Source of the DNA: JACDDK01 sp038198445
GTDB taxonomy: Bacteria; Actinomycetota; Rubrobacteria; Rubrobacterales; Rubrobacteraceae
NCBI GenBank assembly: GCA_038198445.1
Contig: JBBPZZ010000078.1
Span: forward strand, 1-5,217
Direction: 5' to 3'
Length of the DNA: 5,217 nucleotides
Position numbers and translations under genes: made by a program. Every line of letters starts with the position of its first letter. The first letter of the stretch is position 1. Positions 1-5,206 of the stretch are shown in pieces. The notes under the pieces were generated by a model that saw nothing but the letters and a program-made list of their open reading frames with translations, did no database searches and was not told the origin of the DNA.

Positions 1-97
1 CCTTGCACAAAAAGCGCTGCTTTGAGTTGGAGGTCATCCCGTTTCGGACGATATTTTCGCTTTTGCAATGCCGGCATGTAATCTGAAGCGTAACCAT
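1..97 (-). CDS. IS1-type transposase, N-terminal part (InsA-like zinc ribbon), cut by window edge
   Basis: The minus-strand frame starting with ATG at 97-95 stays open for 32 codons and runs off the left edge. It shows a zinc-ribbon start: Cys8-x2-Cys11 (CRHC), then SENIVRNG (13-20), then KQRFLCK (26-32) with Cys31 as the third ligand; the fourth Cys would lie beyond the edge. The CxxC, NG and QR(F/Y)xCK spacing is the hallmark of the InsA-like DNA-binding N-terminus of IS1-family transposases. Related zinc ribbons occur in a few other IS families, so the family is likely but not certain. Codons are clearly more A/T-rich than in the neighbouring genes, which fits a transferred element. No good SD lies just upstream (a GGAGAG stretch is about 20 nt away). 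It follows the DedA-PAP2 gene on the same strand with no visible terminator, so readthrough could feed it. Confidence 0.75.
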   Translation of the reverse strand, partial: MVTLQITCRHCKSENIVRNGMTSNSKQRFLCK

Positions 98-132
98 GAT
101 AGTGAGTGTAGCGCGTCTCTCTCCATTGAACC
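1..132 (-). mobile_element. 5' end of an IS1-like insertion sequence (outer boundary approximate)
   Basis: This is the left end, in transposase sense, of the insertion sequence whose transposase begins at 97. IS1-family elements carry short terminal inverted repeats and start the first ORF a few tens of bases inside the end. I place the outer end near 132, where the minus strand reads GGTTCAATGG, because IS1-type ends often begin with GG and the distance to the ATG fits. The other end and any target duplication are outside the window, so the exact boundary is a guess. If it is right, the insertion lies one or two bases past the stop codon of the DedA-PAP2 gene and the final codons of that gene might be altered from the ancestral form. 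Confidence 0.5.
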
Positions 133-133
133 A

Positions 134-1519
134 TTACCTGCCGGAGGCGCGCAGACCCCGGAAGACTTCCGCCGCCGTCAGGCAGATCGAAGCCCACACG
201 CCGCCTAAAGCCCATCCCGCAAGCACATCGCTCGGGTAGTGCGCCCCCGTGTAGACGCGCCCCACGCCGACCAGCAACGCCACCACGATGGCGGCGAGCC
301 CGATCCTGGCCTTCGCCTGCCACGAACCCCATCTATACACGGGAGGCCGAAGGCTGAAGAGGTACCAGATGGTGGCGCCCAGGACGAGCGCCGTCATGGC
401 GTGGCCGCTCGGGAAGCTGTTGCCCGTCTCGGCGACGAGCTGCAGGGAGGCCGGGGGACGCGGACGATGGAAGAGATGCTTGAATAGCTCCACGAGCGCG
501 CCGGTCCCGAACGCCGTGGCGGTCAAAACACCTCCGGAGAAGCTCATCCCGAAGTCTCTGCGCCGGTGTCCCAGGAACAGGAGCAATGCGCCTGCCAGGG
601 CCGCAGCCAGGAGCATCACCTCGGGGGAGAATATCTCTTCTGCTACGCTTACCACGGCCGTTAGATGCGGGTTTCCGTGAGAGTGGAAGAAGCGCAGTAT
701 CGAGCGGTCCACCCGAACCAGGGGATCCCGGGCCAGAACGTCCTGGGTAATTCCGCCGAAAGCCCAGGTGAAGAGGCCGAAGAGGACAAGCCCGACCGTG
801 AGCGTGAGGCCATATACTTCGCCGGGTGCGAACCTGCCACGGAGCCACGTCCCGAATGGAGTATTCAGGAAAACCAGCACGCGCCGTCCGCCCAGTCGAA
901 CGGCGATCCGGCGCACGAGTTCGGGGTGATTCGTGACCCAGCGGTACGCCAGGTACAGGGCGACGCCCAGTACCAGCGCGATGACCAGCAGCGCGCTCGC
1001 CCGTCCTATCCACCGCTCTACCAGGTTGATGCTTCCACCCAGGAGGTACCCGACGAGCACGACCGCCGTGGCCCAGACCGCCCCCCCCAGGGCGTTGTAG
1101 ACGAAGAACGTCCTCCATCGCATCCGGCTGATGCCGGCGACCAGCGCCCCGAAGATCCTCAGCCCGGATACGAAGCGGGCCAGGAAGACGGCCTTACCGC
1201 CGTGGCGCTCGAAGAACGCTTCGGCGCGGGCGAGACGCTCCGGGGTAATAAAGACGTAGCGGCCCCAACGCAGGACGAACGGACGTCCTCCCTCGCGGCC
1301 GATCCAGTACCCGATCTGGTCCCCAACAACGGCGCCTATGATGCCGAGAAGGATTACGTACCCAAGTTCGAGCTTCCCCTGTTGTACGAGAATCCCCGAG
1401 GCTATGAGGATTGTCTCGCCGGGGATCGGCACCCCCATGCTCTCGATCATCACCCCGAGCATGATGATGAAATACCCGTACTGGGTGATCAAAGAGAGTA
1501 TGTTGTCTATGGTGCTCAA
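134..1519 (-). CDS. Bifunctional DedA-family / PAP2 phosphatase fusion membrane protein
   Basis: 461 residues, two membrane domains in one chain. Residues 1-195 are DedA (SNARE-associated/VTT) type: acidic E26 and E35 in a PIPGE turn (31-35), GDQIGYWIGR (66-75), and FLARFVSGLR (112-121) with R115 and R121, followed by further hydrophobic segments. A basic linker (about 200-230) leads to a PAP2 domain (about 236-455) with all three phosphatase motifs: K347-x6-R354-P355, PSGH (370-373), and R421-x5-H427-x3-D431. H427 would be the phospho-accepting histidine. The usual SR of motif 3 is GR. DedA proteins include undecaprenyl-phosphate translocases, and PAP2 enzymes dephosphorylate undecaprenyl diphosphate or phosphatidic acid, so lipid-carrier recycling is a reasonable inference; the actual substrate is unknown. 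The start is TTG, chosen because it gives the normal DedA N-terminus and has GGAGAAGG at 1530-1537, 10 nt away. It ends with TAA. A G8 run lies within codons 144-147. Confidence 0.9.
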   Translation of the reverse strand: MSTIDNILSLITQYGYFIIMLGVMIESMGVPIPGETILIASGILVQQGKLELGYVILLGIIGAVVGDQIGYWIGREGGRPFVLRWGRYVFITPERLARAEAFFERHGGKAVFLARFVSGLRIFGALVAGISRMRWRTFFVYNALGGAVWATAVVLVGYLLGGSINLVERWIGRASALLVIALVLGVALYLAYRWVTNHPELVRRIAVRLGGRRVLVFLNTPFGTWLRGRFAPGEVYGLTLTVGLVLFGLFTWAFGGITQDVLARDPLVRVDRSILRFFHSHGNPHLTAVVSVAEEIFSPEVMLLAAALAGALLLFLGHRRRDFGMSFSGGVLTATAFGTGALVELFKHLFHRPRPPASLQLVAETGNSFPSGHAMTALVLGATIWYLFSLRPPVYRWGSWQAKARIGLAAIVVALLVGVGRVYTGAHYPSDVLAGWALGGVWASICLTAAEVFRGLRASGR

Positions 1520-1529
1520 AACTTTTTTA

Positions 1530-1537
1530 CCTTCTCC
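1530..1537 (-). promoter_or_regulatory. Ribosome binding site deciding the TTG start of the DedA-PAP2 gene
   Basis: The minus strand reads GGAGAAGG here, 10 nt before TTG at 1519-1517. No ATG or GTG near this point would keep the complete first DedA helix; the next in-frame ATG codons are residues 20, 24 and 28, inside the first hydrophobic segment and the conserved ESMGVPIPGE region. The SD therefore supports an unusual TTG initiation codon, which could lower translation. Confidence 0.6.
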
Positions 1538-1570
1538 AAGTCAACTCTGGCGTCGTGTGCCGGTCGGGAG

Positions 1571-1596
1571 GTAGATTTCCTTCAGGTTAAATCTAC
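1571..1596. repeat. Perfect 8-bp inverted repeat in the intergenic region (operator-like)
   Basis: The arms GTAGATTT (1571-1578) and AAATCTAC (1589-1596) are perfect complements around a 10-nt centre, so the half-site centres are 18 bp apart. It lies 52-77 bp upstream of the DedA-PAP2 start and is A/T-rich against a GC-rich background. No T-run follows on either strand, so it is not a typical intrinsic terminator. A -10-like TAGAAT on the minus strand at 1603-1608 would put a start site at about 1596, on the edge of the repeat; this is where a dimeric repressor would sit. No convincing -35 was found. It could also act as an RNA hairpin in the leader. Confidence 0.4.
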
Positions 1597-1641
1597 GTCT
1601 GCATTCTATTCCATGATCTCTTGTAAGCATAAGGAGCGTTT

Positions 1642-1659
1642 CTAAGAATTCGGTAAGAG
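1642..1659 (-). promoter_or_regulatory. Copy 1 of an 18-bp box (CTCTTACCGAATTCTTAG), upstream of DedA-PAP2
   Basis: The minus strand reads CTCTTACCGAATTCTTAG, 16 of 18 bases identical to the copy at 5109-5126. Inside it TCTTA occurs twice with an 11-bp period, that is, one helical turn, as in tandem sites for OmpR/PhoB-type response regulators. Two further CTTA units follow on the same strand (around 1630-1633 and 1624-1627). The box is about 120 bp upstream of the DedA-PAP2 start and 23 bp after the transporter stop. The binding protein is unknown. Confidence 0.4.
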
Positions 1660-1681
1660 GACGTCGGGTTTCTCCTGACAT

Positions 1682-2512
1682 TCAGCGTCCAACCGGCGTT
1701 TGGCCCGGCGCGCTGGTGAGCGCCAGGGTCCCGAGAACGGTCAGCAAGATGCCTCCTCCCAGAAGGACGCGCGGCAGAAGCCCGGCGGGCCAGACCTCGC
1801 CGAAGAGGAACGGGGCGAAGACAATCGGCACGATAGTGTGCAGGGCCAAAACTATCGGTACCACGACCGAGACGAGGCCGTTCTTCAGGGCCTCAAGCTC
1901 GATAGTGAAACCCCAGATCCCGAGCGCCGCTATGCAGGCTCCGAGGACCAACAGGGCCATCATATTCGAGGTCCGGATGTCGTCGGCGACGTTCTTGTTG
2001 AGGATGCCGCTCAACGCGTAGGCCAGCCCCGCCGCCGTCGCCATCACGGCGGCGCCCAGCGGACGGCGGAGGAGCTTCAGCGCGTAGGGCAACAACATAC
2101 CCGGCGCCAGGACCGCGAAGAGCAAAGCGTACTGCGCGAGACTCGGGATAGAGTTGCCGGGCCGGGGCGGCGCCAATCCGACGGCCACTATCCCGAGCGC
2201 CACGAAAACAACGCCGATGAGTTCGCGGCGTCTGAGGGACTCCTTGAGCGTCAGGCGGGTCAGCCCGAGCAGCATTACGAGCCCGGCGGCGTTCAGGAGC
2301 CGGGCCAGAGTCAGGGGGATCATGGTGAGCGCGGCGACCTCCAGCAGCCAGCCCAGGACGTTCATGGAGATGGCGAACGCGCCGGAAGCCCTCCGTCCCA
2401 CCGCGAGGAGCAGAGAGGAGTCCCCGGATTGGCGGCGCGCCTCGGCGGCGAGCAGCACCGCCGAGCCGTTGTAGGCGAACGTGGAGGCGAGGATCAGGGC
2501 GACCCCTAGCAC
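1682..2512 (-). CDS. DMT-superfamily (EamA-like) multi-span membrane transporter
   Basis: 276 residues, nearly all hydrophobic, with about nine to ten predicted membrane segments; the first covers roughly residues 2-22 and the last roughly 245-266. The size and the two-half layout (segments to about 113, a short loop with PPRPGNSIP at 115-123, then a second set) fit drug/metabolite transporters of the EamA type. A short basic loop, LKESLRRRELIG, follows the helix at about 78-88, as is common at the end of the first EamA repeat. No substrate can be read from the sequence. DMT proteins move metabolites, nucleotide sugars or, in small members, lipid-linked sugars, so an export or flipping role for this operon is only an inference. 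The start is GTG, and its first seven bases overlap the end of the deacetylase gene (GTGCTAG), which implies translational coupling; the SD is weak (GGG 10-12 nt upstream). It ends with TGA, followed by the 162-bp intergenic region. Confidence 0.75.
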   Translation of the reverse strand: MLGVALILASTFAYNGSAVLLAAEARRQSGDSSLLLAVGRRASGAFAISMNVLGWLLEVAALTMIPLTLARLLNAAGLVMLLGLTRLTLKESLRRRELIGVVFVALGIVAVGLAPPRPGNSIPSLAQYALLFAVLAPGMLLPYALKLLRRPLGAAVMATAAGLAYALSGILNKNVADDIRTSNMMALLVLGACIAALGIWGFTIELEALKNGLVSVVVPIVLALHTIVPIVFAPFLFGEVWPAGLLPRVLLGGGILLTVLGTLALTSAPGQTPVGR

Positions 2513-3225
2513 TCTTTTAGACCCAGCAACTCTCCCGCGGGACGGACCTGTATGTCCAGAGACAAAATACGTTCCAGGATAAGCGGCAGCGCTCCCAGAG
2601 TGTTGCGCCAGGAGCCGGGAGCCGCGTAACGGTCGGAGTCGTGCAGCAGGAGGACATCGCCGGATACTGGAAGACCGATCTCATCCGCTATGGAGCGGGG
2701 CGTGGCGCACGCCTCCCAGTCTCTCCCCCAGCGCGCCCAGAGCACCCGCTCCCATCCCTGCCGGGACGCTTCGATCCAGGAGGCCGCGTTGAAGACGCCG
2801 TAAGGCGGCCTGAAGAGACGGGTAGAGACACCGGATGCGTCCTCGATCACCGCCCGCGCCCGGCGCATGTCCTCGACGGTCTGGCCGGGCGTCAGGCGCA
2901 GGTGGTTGCGGTGCCGGTAACAGTGAATCGCTATCTCGTGGCCGCGGCGGGAGATCTCCTTGAGCCGGGACGGGTCCCGCTCGGCCTGCTCTCCGACGGC
3001 GAAGAAAGTGGCCCGGACTTCGTATTCTTCGAGGACGTTCAGAAACTTCTCCTGGCAGTCGTCCGGTCCGTCATCGAAGGTAAGGGCCACGGCCTCTTTC
3101 CCCGCGCCGACCCGCGTGACGGCGGGGAACAGGAGCCGTCCCGGAGGGAACAGGGCGATGGACGGCGCGGCGTGGGCGGCCAGGAGGGCGGCGGGGGGGA
3201 TTAGAGCCTGTCGGGCGGTACGCAT
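2506..3225 (-). CDS. Polysaccharide deacetylase (NodB homology domain, CE4), membrane-anchored
   Basis: 239 residues. A hydrophobic N-terminus (about 8-36, with Pro and Ala) should act as an uncleaved anchor or signal, placing the enzyme outside the cytoplasm. The NodB motifs are in order: TFDDGP (49-54; D51 the likely base, D52 a metal ligand), H101-x3-H105 (HCYRH, with Cys where Ser/Thr is usual), FRPPYG (138-143), DW (169-170), and LLHD (193-196, H195 the likely acid). The set looks catalytically complete for metal-dependent removal of acetyl groups from an N- or O-acetylated glycan. Peptidoglycan, exopolysaccharide and glycolipid sugar are all possible substrates. The ATG start has AGAAGGGA at 3231-3238, 5 nt away, inside the previous gene, which it overlaps by 25 bp. 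Its stop overlaps the transporter start by 7 bp. A run of seven C (minus strand) lies at codons 9-11. The domain resembles the C-terminal domain of the gene before it, but that one has lost the motifs. Confidence 0.9.
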   Translation of the reverse strand: MRTARQALIPPAALLAAHAAPSIALFPPGRLLFPAVTRVGAGKEAVALTFDDGPDDCQEKFLNVLEEYEVRATFFAVGEQAERDPSRLKEISRRGHEIAIHCYRHRNHLRLTPGQTVEDMRRARAVIEDASGVSTRLFRPPYGVFNAASWIEASRQGWERVLWARWGRDWEACATPRSIADEIGLPVSGDVLLLHDSDRYAAPGSWRNTLGALPLILERILSLDIQVRPAGELLGLKEC

Positions 3226-5030
3226 TGGAGTCCCTTCTGACGAATATCACGCAACGTCCGGGCCAGTCGCGCCTGGGCGGCTTTGGGGCCGAGTCCGGAG
3301 GAGTCTACGACGATCAACCCCGGACGAGGTCCGTCAGCGTGGTCGCGCTCGGCCATCACAAGCCGGGTGTGTGGAGGAGCCATCGCCAGCGAGGCGAGGT
3401 CCGTCTTCGGAGAAGGCAGGAAATATCTCGGATACTCGCCGGTTGCCTGTTCGACAGCGGATGCGGAGGTCTCGTCCTCCGCCCTGTACTTCAGCGGAGA
3501 GTGGAGCTTCCCGTCTCCGCGCTGCTCCGCCACCCCGAAGTCGAGCCCCGTCCGCGGGTGGAGTCCTCCAGCGCCGCTGGCGGTGGCGAAGATGGTGGCG
3601 GGTACTTCCTCGCGGGTTGCGAAGTCCTCGACCGCCGCCGCGGTCGCCGGGTCTTCTACCCTGACGGCGAGAGATACCTTTCCCGGGGCGGGGTCGTAGC
3701 CGGGTACGTCGAACCTGAACGCTTTAGCCGCCAGCGCCACCCCCGATGAAGCAAAGGCCGACCACGCGAAGAAACCGAGCGCCGCGGCGCAGATAAGAGC
3801 CGGCCGGGCGAGCACTATCCTTCTCCGGGACAGCGGTCGTGGCGCGTTCCTGACCAGAGCGTCCCCGGATAGAGATTCGAGGGCCTCAACGATACCCGGG
3901 GCGCCGGTCTTCTCCGGTACGGGCAGTAAGATCTCCCGCCCGACGGCGGACCCCAGTAGAGAACCTAGTTCCCCCGCGCCATGTACCAGGGTCGCGGCGC
4001 CTGCCTGATCCATGACGCGGCAGTTGAGCTCTCCGTGACCGAGTATAGGATCGAACATGAGTATCGGAAGACCCATCTCGACCGCCTCTATGCAAGTCAT
4101 GCCCCCGGCGTTTTGTATCAGGCAATCGGAAGCCGCCATGAGCGCGGGCAGGTCTTCGCTCCACCCCAGTATCCGCACGTTCTCTTCGCGCCCGAACTCC
4201 TTTTCCAGCCGCTCCTTCAGGCCGCTGTTCTCCCCCGTCACGACGACCGTGTAAGCGCCGGCCTTCGCGGCGTGGCGCGCGGACCCCGCGAGGTCGCCTA
4301 TCCCCCACGCGCCGCCCACGATCAGGACCACGAAGGATTCCCGGGGGATCTCCAACCCCGTACGGGCCTCGTCGCGGGAGGGGGCAGAGTGGAAGGCCGG
4401 ATCTACGGGCATCCGAAGGACGGAGGCCGCGCCCCCGGCGCGTTCGGTGAGTTCCACCGACCGGCTTGAGACTACGAGGTGGAGGTCCAGCCGCGGCGCC
4501 ACCCACAAAGGATGCACCCCGTAGTCTGGAATAACCGCGACCGCCGGAGCCCGCAATCCAGCGTCAACGCGGAGGCGCTCCAGTACGCCAGTGACCAGCG
4601 GATAAGTCGAAATGACTACCTCCGGCCGCTTCTCGTCGATAACATTGAGCAGCCGCTTCGCGAACAGCAGCCCCACAAAGGCGCGTATGGCCCACGCGCC
4701 CGCCTTCGTCGAAGTTATAGCGAAGACAGCGGCCAGAGACCTCGGCGTGCTCCTGACCTGGTTGCAGTAGAACCGTACCAGCAACCAGTCCAGACCCCGG
4801 CTCATCGCCTTGAGCCCATCGACTATTTCAACCGGATGTCCCGCCCGTTCCAGCTCGGTTTGCAAGGCCCGGCCCGCCGCCTCGTGTCCGCCGCCCACGG
4901 CGGCCGTGAGGATAAGGACCTTGCCGGGACTGGGTTTCTGGACCCGACGGCCTGCGGCCGCCCGCGAGTATCTCACGAGCCCAGCCCACAGTAAGAAGAC
5001 GGCAAGCGGGATCATTGCGTATTCGATCAT
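3201..5030 (-). CDS. MGDG synthase/MurG-type glycosyltransferase fused to a degenerate NodB-like domain
   Basis: 609 residues. A membrane segment (about 6-19) followed by a basic stretch (20-37) puts the next domain in the cytoplasm. Residues 38-180 match the MGDG synthase N-domain: GGGHEAAGRAL (46-56), VISTYPLVTGVLERL (139-153), and IPDYGVHPLWV (167-177). Residues 232-390 are the GT28-type sugar-nucleotide half: IVGGAWGIGDL (237-247), LGWSEDLPALMAASD (288-302), NAGGMTCIEAVEMGLP (307-322), and GHGELNCRVM (331-340). Family members transfer a hexose from a UDP-sugar to diacylglycerol or a related lipid; the acceptor here is unknown. A basic patch (398-405) precedes a second membrane segment (about 406-432), so the last 175 residues should be outside. 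That tail (451-609) aligns by eye with the downstream deacetylase but lacks its catalytic residues. Family members are usually about 370-400 residues, so the tail is an addition. ATG start with GAGAGGG at 5042-5048; it overlaps the deacetylase gene by 25 bp. Confidence 0.85.
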   Translation of the reverse strand: MIEYAMIPLAVFLLWAGLVRYSRAAAGRRVQKPSPGKVLILTAAVGGGHEAAGRALQTELERAGHPVEIVDGLKAMSRGLDWLLVRFYCNQVRSTPRSLAAVFAITSTKAGAWAIRAFVGLLFAKRLLNVIDEKRPEVVISTYPLVTGVLERLRVDAGLRAPAVAVIPDYGVHPLWVAPRLDLHLVVSSRSVELTERAGGAASVLRMPVDPAFHSAPSRDEARTGLEIPRESFVVLIVGGAWGIGDLAGSARHAAKAGAYTVVVTGENSGLKERLEKEFGREENVRILGWSEDLPALMAASDCLIQNAGGMTCIEAVEMGLPILMFDPILGHGELNCRVMDQAGAATLVHGAGELGSLLGSAVGREILLPVPEKTGAPGIVEALESLSGDALVRNAPRPLSRRRIVLARPALICAAALGFFAWSAFASSGVALAAKAFRFDVPGYDPAPGKVSLAVRVEDPATAAAVEDFATREEVPATIFATASGAGGLHPRTGLDFGVAEQRGDGKLHSPLKYRAEDETSASAVEQATGEYPRYFLPSPKTDLASLAMAPPHTRLVMAERDHADGPRPGLIVVDSSGLGPKAAQARLARTLRDIRQKGLQCVPPDRL

Positions 5031-5041
5031 GTGGTTCGAAA

Positions 5042-5048
5042 CCCTCTC
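5042..5048 (-). promoter_or_regulatory. Ribosome binding site of the glycosyltransferase gene
   Basis: GAGAGGG on the minus strand, 11 nt before ATG 5030-5028. It supports this start over the in-frame ATG five codons further on, which has no SD. The TGA of the small upstream reading frame (5049-5047) lies inside this site, so translation of that frame could influence access to it. Confidence 0.6.
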
Positions 5049-5136
5049 ACAGTATACGTCTTCTCCGGCTCTTCAGGCTGACCGCGGCAACGAGCATCCC
5101 ACTTAATACTAAGAAAACGGTAAGAGCGTGTAACAA
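5047..5136 (-). CDS. Possible 29-residue single-span membrane peptide upstream of the glycosyltransferase
   Basis: A short minus-strand frame runs from TTG (5136-5134) to TGA (5049-5047). Its product would be a hydrophobic helix (residues 1-19, with HALTVFLVLSGMLVAAV at 3-19) followed by SLKSRRRRIL, the layout of a small inner-membrane protein with a cytoplasmic basic tail. The stop falls within the SD of the glycosyltransferase gene, so the two would be coupled; it may be a leader peptide rather than a working protein. Against it: the start codon is TTG with only AAAGG 13 nt upstream, third codon positions are not GC-rich like the neighbours, and such a short hydrophobic frame can arise by chance. 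An internal ATG (5098-5096) would give only 16 residues. It has no recognised family. Confidence 0.3.
   Translation of the reverse strand: MLHALTVFLVLSGMLVAAVSLKSRRRRIL
5109..5126 (-). promoter_or_regulatory. Copy 2 of the 18-bp box (CTCTTACCGTTTTCTTAG), upstream of the glycosyltransferase operon
   Basis: The minus strand reads CTCTTACCGTTTTCTTAG, differing from the copy at 1642-1659 only at the two central positions (TT for AA). TCTTA repeats with an 11-bp period, and a third related unit, TGTTAC (5135-5130), lies 10 bp further upstream, giving three in phase on one DNA face. It is about 80 bp upstream of the glycosyltransferase start. A weak promoter overlaps it: TTGTTA (5136-5131) and TAGTAT (5111-5106) with a long 19-bp spacer. 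That weak match is what an activator-dependent promoter might look like, but it is not conserved at copy 1. Confidence 0.4.
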
Positions 5137-5206
5137 GAGGTCGAACGCGCCTTTACAAGTAGGTTAATGCGGATGAGGCGCGGGGCCGCTTCGAGGGATT
5201 TCGAGG

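Noticed and set aside
333..1118. A 261-residue minus-strand frame overlapping the PAP2 half
   Set aside because: Arg/Pro/Gly-rich, no recognisable motif, and out of frame with a gene carrying three intact phosphatase motifs.
1571..1596. The inverted repeat as a rho-independent terminator for the transporter operon
   Set aside because: The stem is A/T-rich, the loop is 10 nt, and no T-run follows on either strand.
665..1645. A 326-residue open frame on the plus strand
   Set aside because: It lies antisense to the DedA-PAP2 gene, has a low-complexity, Asp/Glu/Pro/Arg-rich composition typical of reverse-strand shadows in GC-rich DNA, and shows no domain.
1700..2509. A 269-residue open frame on the plus strand
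   Set aside because: It mirrors the transporter gene almost exactly and is a charged Gly/Gln/Arg/Glu-rich shadow; the minus-strand frame has clear membrane segments.
5051..5056. TATACT on the minus strand as a -10 box for the glycosyltransferase gene
   Set aside because: No -35 at suitable spacing, and the start point it implies would fall inside the SD, leaving no usable binding site.
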